DNA of 64,000 nt from Pelagomonas calceolata (Eukaryota > Sar > Pelagophyceae > Pelagomonadales > Pelagomonadaceae): positions 1,054,001 to 1,118,000 of the forward strand of contig CAKKNE010000003.1 in NCBI GenBank assembly GCA_918797485.1, in the 5' to 3' direction. The translations under genes were made by a program, and so were the position numbers. The notes beneath the pieces are model-generated. The model was not told the DNA's origin. It saw only the letters and a program-made list of their open reading frames with translations, and ran no database searches. Positions 29,641-38,664 of this stretch are shown here, in pieces (the stretch's first letter is position 1; each line of letters starts with the position of its first letter).

Positions 29641-30905
29641 ATGTCGACCAGCGGCCCAGTAGAAGATAAAGCAGACGCGCCAGCCGACGACGACGATGAC
29701 GCCGCGACCGTCGCCGCCGACGATAGAAACGACAACGAAGCCGCCCGCGCCGCCGCCGCGACGGCCCTGTGGACGCGCTGCCTGGAGCATGCAGGCACGA
29801 GCCCGCGGGACCAGAAAATACCAACACACGTCGCCGTGCTGAAGGACATCCATGGTGCAGACTACTCGACTTTATTGAAATGCCCGCTCGACGACCGTTC
29901 TGAACATCCCTACGGCCAGAAGGGCGAGCGGAAGCTCGCCGCGACGGGCGCCCTCGCGCGGTGTAGGATCGAGTTCTTCGCGAGCGACTACACGGGCTTG
30001 TTCCGGCAAGGCGCGCGGACGGGCTTGATTCGGTTCAGTACCGCGGTCGCGCCGCCGACGGGCGCCGCGTCATTAGTACTGGGCAAGGCCAAGCACAGTA
30101 AGCTCTTCCCGCTCGTGGCGATCAAATGCATGCGCGCCAACGGGCCGTCGGGCAATTTGCTATTTGCCGGCGCCAAGACGGGCCAGGCGGAACGCGACTT
30201 CTTCTCCCACGGCCTCTGCACGCAGCTCACGCGGAAAGTCCCGACGGCGGCGCAGCCCGCCCTGCGCGCCTTCGAGAAGTACTCGAAATATCCCCTCGCG
30301 TTGGGTCTGTCCGAGTTTGCGTCTCTGGACGAGGACGGCTGCGATTTGTCGGGCGGCTGCGAGGAGCTCGGCGCGACGTTTCCGTGGGCCTTGCACCTCC
30401 ATCCACGCGTGGCGTCGCCGCCGCTACCCGATGGAGCCCCAAACACCGCATTTGTGGATGCATTGCTAGCGACGATCGCGCCGGAGACCGTTCTCTACGA
30501 CGTCTACGCGGCGGCGTCGCCGGACGCCGTCTCCGGTAAAGACGCGCGCGTCGAGCGCATTGGCCGCGTCGTCGCGACGTCGGTGGCGATACCCTCGCCG
30601 GCTGGGTCGCCGATCGTGTTTCGCCACCAGGCCAAGGAGGACGACTACGCGCTGCGGCCCGAGTCCAGCACGGTGTCCCAACACAACCTGTTACTGGCGT
30701 CACTGATATTTCTACGCATAGGTGGGCCTCGGACTTGAAGAAGCCTGTAATTACACACGATGGGGGCACCGGGACGGCTGGGAAGAACGTCGGCAGCAAG
30801 TTCTTCGATGGTCTGATCAAGGCCGGTCGCGTCGTCGACCGCGCGCCGTCGCGCCCCGCACCGCTGCGGCGCCAGCCGTTCGAGTGCCCCCTGGAAGGGC
30901 TGTGA
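29641..30905 (+). CDS. Unknown protein (2 exons), catalase-like features
   Basis: Exons 29641-30674 and 30722-30905 give 405 residues. An acidic disordered start (ADDDDDAATVAADD) is followed by a well-ordered domain: HVAVLKDIHGADYSTLLKCPLDDRSEHPYG, GLFRQGARTGLIRFSTAVAPP, PLVAIKCMRANGPSGNLLFAG and RDFFSHGLCTQL. The GLxRFST and FF..L patterns faintly recall catalase-type haem proteins, but the match is too weak to call. The 47-bp intron starts GTCCCAACAC and ends CTACGCATAG. It was placed because it alone joins RPESSTV to a clean frame (WASDLKKPVITHDGGTGTAGKN...). Its ends do not clearly match the introner repeats. Confidence 0.6.
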
Positions 30906-31012
30906 TCGTATTAACTAGAGTTCTTGTACGCCGATGCGGTAACTGTGTACTTGTAAACTTGAGTACTTATCTACATTCCATACACCGGGCGCGGGCGCGT
31001 CGTGTCAGATCA

Positions 31013-34000
31013 TTACCACGGCCCGTAGTGCGAACCACCGCTCACGTAGTGCGACCGGCGCCGCGCCTGGCGCTGCTTCGTGCGCCACTTGGAGTTCACG
31101 CTCTTCCGAGCGACCTTCTTCTTGGGCGGCGGCGGCTGGCGCTTGTACTTCTCCGGTAACGATGAAGCCTCGAGAGCCGATAGCGCCTCGAGGCCCGAGA
31201 GTAACGCGGTGCCGTCGTTGCCGAGGTCTTTCCCACTGAGTAGGTCCGACACCTTTCTCGACACGACGTCGCGGAAGTCTCTGACAACACTACCTCCTTC
31301 CACGACGCATTTGAGCCACCCATCTAAGACTAGCGTCGTCTCGCCCTCCAGGTTGTTTCCCGTGAGCAAGAAGGGCGCGAGCGGCGGCGTCGGCGTCGCG
31401 TCCCGCACATAGACTTTCGTGGTCCGCACCTTCTCGTGGAAACAACAGTACGGCGACGGCCAGTGCGAACCGTTCAACCGACCACGAACACTAGAAGGAT
31501 GCACGCTCGCCGACTGCGGTTCCGATTCGACGCCGCGCGGGTCGCGGATCTCCAATTTCAAATTCTCGGGAGAACACGGGTTCTTCGTCTTCTTTGAGAG
31601 GGGAGCTTTCACGTAGGCGACTTGCGGGAACAGCGCCGCCGATACTAATGAGGCTACCACAGCATCCGAGGGAGGTGGCGGCGGCTGTGATCTTCTATAC
31701 GATGCCAATGCAGCTCTAACACCGTCCGTGTCTCCATAACTCTTTCCTAAGTATTCGACATCTCTCGCTCGTAACGTTCTGGGAGCGTTCCTAACTAACC
31801 CAGCTTGCGCCAGAGCTTCCAGTAATTGTCTTTTCAACAACCCAATCAATTGGAGCGTCTTGATGCCCAGGAACCTCTCACGAGCAAAATCATATTTATT
31901 ACGACCCGCGTCCTCGTACGCATCATAGGCGTTGCGAATACACAACAGATCAGAATGGCCGCAGTCGGAGGGACCGCCGTCGTAGGCACAAAAGGCTCGC
32001 TTCGACGCGTCGGCCTGTTCTCGTCGTTCCAACGGTGAGAGGAACGGTGACCTGTTACCTAGAGCGGCCGCAACGGTCAGAGCCGCGTCGAGACACCCGT
32101 CAAATACGCACCCGAGCACACACAACTTCCCTAGTCTAGCGTCCACCGGCAACCGAGCTAAAACAGCCCCCAAATCAGTTAACACTTCGTCCTCTTTATC
32201 TGGAAGTTTCTCCAAGGCTCCGATACTCATCAACGACGTCGCGGCGATTTGGACACTTTCAGGATCAGGGGGTTCGGGTAACGCGGCACACGCCTCCGCG
32301 GCGGTCTTTCCTGGCACGACGCCTTCCGGCAAGGCTTTCAATCTCAATACTAATTGATCCAACGCCACTCTCCGGACCTCCGGTTGGCTGTGCGTCTCGA
32401 GACAACCTTCCTCCCCGGCCCGTTCCACGGCGACACGCGGCATCAAATGAACACAAAGACCATCTCTGACACGTCCCGCGCGGCCTCGTCGCTGTTTCGC
32501 CGAAGAACGACTTACGTAGACGTCATCGAGCGACGCCATGTGTCTTTGGGGGTCGTACCGTTCTTCTTTGACTCTTCCAGCATCCACGACAAACCCAACG
32601 TCAGGGATCGTGATGGACGTCTCGGCCACATTTGTCGCGACTACTACCTTACAAATACCGGGAGGCGGGACCTCGAAGACCCGTCTTTGATCATCGGGCG
32701 GTAAAGAACCATGTAAAGGCCGTAACCAGTTCGGATCGAACCGGCCCGACCTCCTCAACCCTTGCAACACGTCGTCAATGTCCTGCACGCCCGCCACAAA
32801 GACCAACGTAGCCAACGGCGTCGAGGAAGCGCGAGGCGGCTGCCTCCTTTCACTATCAGCTATGGCCACGTCGACGTCTCCAGAACATTTCAGCGAGAAC
32901 CACTCGACGAGGTCGCAGACTAAATCAACGTTCAGGATGTTCTCATCCAGATCGACGGGTAGGCCTCGTCTCCGACACTCGTGCGGATCTCTCGGGAGCA
33001 ACTGGAGGTTCTTGAGGCCGCCGTTCCGTTCCACATCAGCTAACCGTTTCTGGATTCTTTCTGATTTAGCTGATGATTTATGCCAGTCTCTAGCAGGGTG
33101 CACCACATGTCTCGTAACAGATAAAGCCTCTTCCAAGTAAAGAGCGTGGACCGGATAAGCTCTACCAGGAAACCGGACCGAGGGGCACTTGGACCCAAAG
33201 TACTTCTGCACGGCTTCCCCCGGCATCGTCGCGCTCATCAATACGATTCGTAAGTCTGTTCTCGTTTTGAGTAATTGCGCGAGAGCTAACAGTAAAAAGT
33301 CGGACTCCAGCGACCGTTCGTGGACCTCATCTACAATAACGTGAGTGACGCCTTCTAAGCCATCTTCTTGGAGTCTTCGGAGCGCGACGCCCGTCGTGCA
33401 TAGCGTCAACGCTGTTCTGGGGGAGAGTCGCGCTTCGCCCTTGATGGCATAACCAACGACGTCGCCGCACTGCTCTCCTCTCTCGTTAGCTATTCTATCA
33501 GCCACACCTATTGCTGCTATGCGTCTAGGTTGAGTTACCACTACATCCACAGCTTTGCCGGTAGCACAAGCCTCCTCGAGGATGTACTGGGGCACCTGCG
33601 TGGACTTGCCGCTGCCCGTCTCGCCTTCTACGACTAAACAAGGCGCTTCGGACGTCAATGAGGCAAGAGCCTCCAGTAAACCGCTCCGGTGCTCGAAGAC
33701 CGGCAAGGAGCGTCTAACATCTCTCAGGGGCTCGCTCAAAGCTTTCGCCGGAACCTTCGCCACGTTCTTCTGGTGGGAGCGCTGGCGCACTTGTTCATCA
33801 CCAGAAGACGAGCCAACATCATCACCTATCGACTCGACGGCCGCCTTGGCTCTCAGTAGAGCACTCCCTTCGACCCGCACAAAGGTTGTGGGCGGCGCCC
33901 AGGGTCCACTTACTACATTTTTTTTCGTAGATGTAGGTGCAGACACGCTAGGAGCTTTACTGGAATCCGGATCGTGCCCGTACTGCAAAGCAGCTCTGCG

Positions 34001-34489
34001 TAATTCGGGATCCTTGAGCGGAGGGATCGCGCCCGCCGCGTTCGGCGCCAGGCCCGCGAAGCCCAGACCTCGCGAACGGTTCCGGTGTTTCTTGGACGCG
34101 ATGTGTTGCTTGAACGCAGCTTCTCCGGAGCAGTCGGCGCCGCAGACGCCGCATCTTAAATAATTGGCTTGCTCGTGGCCGCCGAACTTTTGTGCTACGG
34201 GTGGTGGCTGTGTGAACCGCTGCAATGCTTGCTGGAAGTTCGTGCTTTGGACTTGATCTCTATATAGCTGAGGCGGCGCGTACGTTGCTAATGAAGGTAA
34301 CGGTGCCGCTTCGGAGCGGTGGCGTTTCCTTGGTTCATCATCATCATGACGGCTGCGCTTTTTCTTCTTCTTTTTGTCCTTGTCTCGATCGAGGTCGCGG
34401 CGCTCCCTCTTCAGGGCTTCGCGCTCGCGTTCGATTTCTCGTCGTTGTTTCGCGAGGGCCTTGCGTTCGGCTTCGAGGTCGTTAGGCAT
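31013..34489 (-). CDS. DEAH/DEVH-box RNA helicase with zinc finger
   Basis: A 1158-residue single-exon protein. It begins with a basic coiled coil (LEAERKALAKQRREIEREREALKRERRDL) and has a U1-type C2H2 finger at C113, C116, H129 and H135 (CGVCGADCSGEAAFKQHIASKKH). The RecA domains carry GETGSGKST (about 289-297), TQPRRIAA, DEVHERSLESDFLL (about 386), SATMPG, TNVAETSITIPDV and QRRGRAGR. HA2 and OB-fold regions follow. DEVH instead of DEAH and the DFLL tail place it near the DHX29/DHX36/DHX57 group rather than the spliceosomal Prp helicases. The RNA target is unknown. The C-terminus is Arg/Tyr-rich (KQRQARRRSHYVSGGSHYGPW). Confidence 0.88.
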   Translation of the reverse strand: MPNDLEAERKALAKQRREIEREREALKRERRDLDRDKDKKKKKKRSRHDDDEPRKRHRSEAAPLPSLATYAPPQLYRDQVQSTNFQQALQRFTQPPPVAQKFGGHEQANYLRCGVCGADCSGEAAFKQHIASKKHRNRSRGLGFAGLAPNAAGAIPPLKDPELRRAALQYGHDPDSSKAPSVSAPTSTKKNVVSGPWAPPTTFVRVEGSALLRAKAAVESIGDDVGSSSGDEQVRQRSHQKNVAKVPAKALSEPLRDVRRSLPVFEHRSGLLEALASLTSEAPCLVVEGETGSGKSTQVPQYILEEACATGKAVDVVVTQPRRIAAIGVADRIANERGEQCGDVVGYAIKGEARLSPRTALTLCTTGVALRRLQEDGLEGVTHVIVDEVHERSLESDFLLLALAQLLKTRTDLRIVLMSATMPGEAVQKYFGSKCPSVRFPGRAYPVHALYLEEALSVTRHVVHPARDWHKSSAKSERIQKRLADVERNGGLKNLQLLPRDPHECRRRGLPVDLDENILNVDLVCDLVEWFSLKCSGDVDVAIADSERRQPPRASSTPLATLVFVAGVQDIDDVLQGLRRSGRFDPNWLRPLHGSLPPDDQRRVFEVPPPGICKVVVATNVAETSITIPDVGFVVDAGRVKEERYDPQRHMASLDDVYVSRSSAKQRRGRAGRVRDGLCVHLMPRVAVERAGEEGCLETHSQPEVRRVALDQLVLRLKALPEGVVPGKTAAEACAALPEPPDPESVQIAATSLMSIGALEKLPDKEDEVLTDLGAVLARLPVDARLGKLCVLGCVFDGCLDAALTVAAALGNRSPFLSPLERREQADASKRAFCAYDGGPSDCGHSDLLCIRNAYDAYEDAGRNKYDFARERFLGIKTLQLIGLLKRQLLEALAQAGLVRNAPRTLRARDVEYLGKSYGDTDGVRAALASYRRSQPPPPPSDAVVASLVSAALFPQVAYVKAPLSKKTKNPCSPENLKLEIRDPRGVESEPQSASVHPSSVRGRLNGSHWPSPYCCFHEKVRTTKVYVRDATPTPPLAPFLLTGNNLEGETTLVLDGWLKCVVEGGSVVRDFRDVVSRKVSDLLSGKDLGNDGTALLSGLEALSALEASSLPEKYKRQPPPPKKKVARKSVNSKWRTKQRQARRRSHYVSGGSHYGPW

Positions 34490-34687
34490 TCTGGCGTCGG
34501 CGTGCGTGTTGCGCGGCCTGTTCGCGTGCTGGCGCCTTTTTTCGCCAGGCTAACCTTGACTTCGCAGGGCGCAGCAGCGGTCTCGCTGCGCTGCGCGCGC
34601 TGTCTCTGCAGCAATGCTGCGCTCTATTACCCTTATGCGTACGCGCTTCGGGCGATATGCGCGGCAAATCGATGACGACTGATGATT

Positions 34688-34713
34688 CCTAGTGGTGTTA
34701 CAGTCACGCTAGC
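34688..34713 (-). promoter_or_regulatory. Promoter palindrome, copy 7
   Basis: The plus strand shows CCTAGTGGTGTTACAG and CGCTAGC; it is 198 bp from the helicase ATG, in the divergent spacer shared with the carrier gene. Confidence 0.65.
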
Positions 34714-34913
34714 TGCTTACTTTGTCGGCGCGCGTTTGCCCCATCCGACAGCGTACGCCAGCAAAAAATTGGCGCAGCACAACCACTGCTTTGCCTAACA
34801 ACACGCTGTCGCAGCGCGACCATCGCTAGGCACGCATAGCGAGCACACTGCAGCTGCAGCAAAAAAGCCGGCGATATACGACCATCAGTGACACCGGCTC
34901 GCAAAAGCAAATT

Positions 34914-35789
34914 ATGTCCAGCGGCCGCGAAGATTCATTAGCCTGGCAGCTCGGCTTAGCCGGAGCCGCGTGCACCGTCGCGCAGGGCGCCGTGCACTGG
35001 GTCGAGACCACCATGGTGCGCCAGCAGCTCGCTTCTGTCCAGCAGAACATGGTCGCGACGATTTCTAATATTGTGAAGACGGAGGGCGCGCCGGCATTGT
35101 ACCGAGGCTTCTCCGCCGCCGCGATGCGGGAGCTGTCGTATTCTTCATTGCGCTTTGGCTTGTACGAGCCGATAAAAAAAGTACTGGGCGCCAAAGATCC
35201 CGCCACGACGCCCTTCTACAAGAAAGTGTTGGCCGGGTTGTTGGCTGGTGCGTTCGCTTCTGCCGTCGCGTCTCCGACGGATTTGTTGAAAATCCGAGCG
35301 CAAGCCGCAACAGGACCAAGGGAATCAATCGCTAATCATGCGAAACATATCGCGAACGGCCCCTCGAAGCCCTGGCCCCTCAACTTTTATAGAGGCGTCT
35401 CGGCGACCATTGTCCGGGCGTCGTGTCTCGGCGCGACGAAGATGGCTACTTATGATCAAACAAAAACGTGGCTCCGCGTCAAGTGCGGCTGGCGCGACAG
35501 CGTGCCCATGGAGCGGTACAAGCTCCAGGGGAGTGCTGCGGTCGCGACGGGTCTGGCTATAACGATCGCGACGTCGCCAGCGACAAATGCGAGAACTTTC
35601 ATCATGGCGCACCCCCCGGGCCAGTACGGCCACGTTGGCAAAGCGTTGATAGCTATCGTGCAACAACGCGGTTTTCTGGGACTGTTCCGCGGCTTCGGCG
35701 CGCAGTGGGCGCGGTTCGGGCCCTACGCGCTCGTCCAGTACTTCTGCTGGGAGCGGCTGCGGGACGCCGCGGGCATGCGACCTTTGTAG
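34914..35789 (+). CDS. Mitochondrial carrier family protein
   Basis: A 291-residue protein with three tandem carrier repeats of about 95 residues. Repeat 2 keeps the signature SPTDLLKIRAQ. Repeat 1 (HWVETTMVRQQ) and repeat 3 (SPATNARTFIM) are degenerate at the Pro-x-Asp positions. The stretches YRGFSAAAMRELSYSSLRFGLYEPIKK and FYRGVSATIVRASCLGATKMATYDQTK are closest to the uncoupling-protein/dicarboxylate-carrier branch of inner-membrane transporters. The substrate is not determined. Confidence 0.82.
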   Translation: MSSGREDSLAWQLGLAGAACTVAQGAVHWVETTMVRQQLASVQQNMVATISNIVKTEGAPALYRGFSAAAMRELSYSSLRFGLYEPIKKVLGAKDPATTPFYKKVLAGLLAGAFASAVASPTDLLKIRAQAATGPRESIANHAKHIANGPSKPWPLNFYRGVSATIVRASCLGATKMATYDQTKTWLRVKCGWRDSVPMERYKLQGSAAVATGLAITIATSPATNARTFIMAHPPGQYGHVGKALIAIVQQRGFLGLFRGFGAQWARFGPYALVQYFCWERLRDAAGMRPL

Positions 35790-36237
35790 TAGTAACCTTA
35801 TTTTTAGTGTGCTCTCGCAGCGATTGCGTTTAGGACTCGTGGGCGTAGGGGTGAGCCGCGTCTTTCATGACAGCATGCTTCCGTGAGTAGAGACCGGCTC
35901 GGCATAATCCCTCCTTACTTATTCCGGCGGGCGAAAAGATCGGTCGCGTGCACTACGCCCCTGTTCCTCATAGCTCTACCTAAAAATGCTAGTATGTCTA
36001 TAAGCTAATAATTACTCCAGGGTGCAGAGCCGGGCCAGCTGCGGGCCAGGGCAGGGAGCGGACGCCCAGCCAGAATTGGGAGCACCTCGGCTGGCTCTGA
36101 CCTGAGCGCCAGCGCAGCGCCATAAATTGCCCAGGCCGCGGCCGAGCAAAAGCTTCTTGCAGCAAGGCAGGGGCAAGACCGCAAAATGAGGCCCCGCTAG
36201 ACCGCAACCAGCACGCCATCGCCGCGACAAGTAAAGA
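35790..36237. other. Intergenic region with variant motif and solo introner core
   Basis: It contains GCTAGTATGTCTATAAGCTA at 35988, a second-class variant of the promoter palindrome. It also has CAGCACGCCATCGCCGCGAC at 36209-36228, an introner-core-like sequence without terminal repeats, 10 bp before the Nudix ATG. Confidence 0.5.
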
Positions 36238-37596
36238 ATGGCCGACGAAACACAATGGACGGAACGCCACCGCGGCCTCGACCCGTCCAGTACGAGCTTC
36301 GTGCCTTCCCAACGTGCGCACCACGCGGAGTGGCTGTCTAGCGAGGGCCGGAACCCGGACTCGGCGAGCTTCGTGCCGCGCCGACGGCACGTGCCTACTA
36401 CGCAGCCACCAGCGAGATCTAGAGCATCGCGACCTCGAAGAGGGAGCGCGGGGGCGGCGTTCCGAGCGGCCGAGCGAGCTGTCAGTACGCCTCGCGTCGT
36501 GCGCACTCGATCTGATCTACTAGCTGCGTTGGCGGCGAACGGCGCCGACGCGTTTCGGGTGAAAGTGCATGTGGGAGGATGTGCTTGCGAACGGGCCGCG
36601 GCCTTTCGGGAGACTTGTGGGGATGGGATGCTGGCGATACCTGATAGTCGAGGCGCTAGAGCAGCTCTACGAGTAGCGGAAGCGGAAGGCGACACGCGGC
36701 ACTCCCTCGAGGCAAGACTCAAAAATTTACTCTTTCCCGACGTGCCGGTAGATGGAGTTATCTTACGAGTGTCCTGTGCGGCCTGCTTACTAGAATCGAT
36801 GCCGAACGGCGCCGTGGCCTTCATCGCCGATTCCGAAGAGGAGGCGTTATGTGAGATGGAGCCAAGAAAAGCGCGATCCGGAGAGATGCCGTCATTCGTC
36901 GTGGCGGCGCCCATCTCACTACTCAGAAGAGCTTTCAGCCCTCTACAAGGAGCTGCACGATATAATAAAGCAGAGGAGCAGCGCGGCGCCAAGCAGGCGC
37001 GGGCGTCGCTATGCGCCTTCCTCGGGGATCAGGAGCGCGCCATGCTCACCGTGACCGCCGACGAATTGAAGGCAGACCACCACTTGAACGCTTTTTTAGA
37101 TAACAACCAAGCTCGCATGGATCAAAGACAACAACATGTCCCTGGCTCTCGTTTCTTGGTGTTGTTGGCTTCCAAGGTTCAAAAGCGGTGGCGTCTGGAA
37201 CTGCCCGGCGGCAAGCGTCGGTTAGGAGAGTCGTCGTGGGATGCGGCCAGGAGAGAGTTGCGCGACGAGGCCGGCTGCCGGTTGGCTACCGCTACCTTAT
37301 CGGAGGTCATCGACTTCGCGACGATGCGCTGCTTTATTGTTGATTCAGGTGATGCAAAACGCGCGTCGGAAGCGGCGGCCGTCGCGGCTGCAGTGCCGCC
37401 ACCTCCACCATTAATGCCCGACGAGATTTTAGATCTGGAGGCTATACTCGTGAAGCGCGGCGCGGCGCTGGAAACAGCGCGCGCCGACATGGCTTCAATG
37501 AACCCGGACCGCGCGCGTCGCCTGCTCCGCGACGACCGGTACGGGCCGCCGACCGCAGACATGTCGCAGCTCGAATTGCCTGTAGAAGGCACCTGA
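36238..37596 (+). CDS. Nudix hydrolase domain protein
   Basis: A 452-residue protein with a Nudix box near 321-347 (LPGGKRRLGESSWDAARRELRDEAGC), which fits GX5EX7REUXEEXGU except for Asp in place of the first Glu of the pair. Nudix enzymes cleave nucleoside diphosphates linked to other groups. The 300-residue N-terminal part (LDPSSTSFVPSQRAHHAEWLSSEGRNPDSASFVPRRR and a repeated SFVPxxR phrase) matches no family I know. A Pro-rich loop follows the Nudix fold. The substrate is unknown. Confidence 0.72.
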   Translation: MADETQWTERHRGLDPSSTSFVPSQRAHHAEWLSSEGRNPDSASFVPRRRHVPTTQPPARSRASRPRRGSAGAAFRAAERAVSTPRVVRTRSDLLAALAANGADAFRVKVHVGGCACERAAAFRETCGDGMLAIPDSRGARAALRVAEAEGDTRHSLEARLKNLLFPDVPVDGVILRVSCAACLLESMPNGAVAFIADSEEEALCEMEPRKARSGEMPSFVVAAPISLLRRAFSPLQGAARYNKAEEQRGAKQARASLCAFLGDQERAMLTVTADELKADHHLNAFLDNNQARMDQRQQHVPGSRFLVLLASKVQKRWRLELPGGKRRLGESSWDAARRELRDEAGCRLATATLSEVIDFATMRCFIVDSGDAKRASEAAAVAAAVPPPPPLMPDEILDLEAILVKRGAALETARADMASMNPDRARRLLRDDRYGPPTADMSQLELPVEGT

Positions 37597-37678
37597 ACAT
37601 GCGCTTGGACAAGCCGCTGTATTCCTTCGTTCGCTTTATAATCCACTAACTTAGTAACCACGGAGAGCGGGTCGTTAT

Positions 37679-38514
37679 CTAGAGCTTGGCGACGAAGTCG
37701 TCGGCCGTCATGGGGTCAGAAAACATCCCGAAGGTGCCACCCGTCGCCCCCGCCTGGCCCTCGGCGCTCGTCGTCGCGCAACAATCCGTGAGCGTAACGG
37801 TGTTGAAGCCCTTCTCGTAGGCCGTTCTCATCGAAGACTCGACGCAGCAGTTCGTCAGGAAACCGCATAACGCAAGCGTCTCGATGCCGTTCTCCTTGAG
37901 GAGCGCCTCCAGATTGGTGCCCGGGAACGCGTCGAGGCCCTTCTTGCCCTCCACGACGAGGTCACCGGCCTGGGGGATCATCGACTCCTCGAAATCGGCG
38001 TTCCAGGTGCCTTCCGTGAACAGACGGTCCGCCGCGCAGCCGGCGAGGATGCCGAGGCCTTTGTTCGGATTATCCGAAGCGTCCTCCTTGAAGGTGATGG
38101 GAGCATGAATAATGGTCACGCCCTTGTTCCGGGCCTCGTCGGCGAGCTTGGCCGAGCGCTCGAGCATACCCGTGGCCGCCATCGATTCCTTCACGGCGTC
38201 GTGGAGCTTGCCGCCCTCGGTCGTAAATTCGTTCTGGTACTCGACGAGGAGCAGCGCCGTCTTGGCAGCGTCGATGGCCGCGCCGCCCTTCGCCTCGGCG
38301 GCCGAGAAAACGCGGTCGGCCCGGAGCGCCGCGCCGCGGGCGCCTGCGTGAGTCCAACGATACGATGCGCCCGCGCCGGGCTCGCGCGCGTCGCTGTAGG
38401 ATCGGCTTGGCGGCCGATGACGGAAATTATGACTTTTCACGCCGGTTTTGCGCCGCCAGGCGCCGACGGCGTGAACGCGTTGACAGACAGTGCAAGAGCG
38501 ACGATGAGTTTCAT
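37679..38514 (-). CDS. Isochorismatase-family hydrolase with plastid presequence (2 exons)
   Basis: Exons 38514-38457 and 38343-37679 encode 240 residues. Exon 1 encodes only MKLIVALALSVNAFTPSAPG: a signal peptide followed by an A|F cleavage site, the hallmark of bipartite targeting to complex plastids. The mature domain has LLLVEYQNEF, GVTIIHAPITFKED, GKKGLDAFPGTNLEALL and the catalytic Cys at GFLTNCCVESS (185/186). The first triad Asp is replaced by Glu (VEYQNEF). The 113-bp intron begins GCGGCGCA and ends GGACTCACGCAG; its ends are diverged introner-like. The junction was chosen because it alone joins the presequence to the domain in frame. The alternative is an unspliced protein starting upstream at lower quality. 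Confidence 0.75.
38344..38456 (-). mobile_element. Diverged introner (isochorismatase intron)
   Basis: A GC-AG intron. The left end ccggcgtgaaaagtc and right end ggactcacgcag are recognisable but worn forms of the terminal repeat; the core is lost. Confidence 0.45.
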
Positions 38515-38664
38515 GGTTTAGAGCCTGAGTCGGTGAAAAATGCGCTCGCAAATCGGGGAAAAACCCGCCCATTCCTACTCATAGCTCCAGGGCTCCCGCG
38601 CTTAGGAAATCACGCGTGGGCGGCCTGTAAGACTAACACACACACGATCAACAACAAATAGAGC

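Noticed and set aside
33555-34163. 202-codon plus-strand frame
   Set aside because: Antisense to the DEVH helicase, no recognisable domain.
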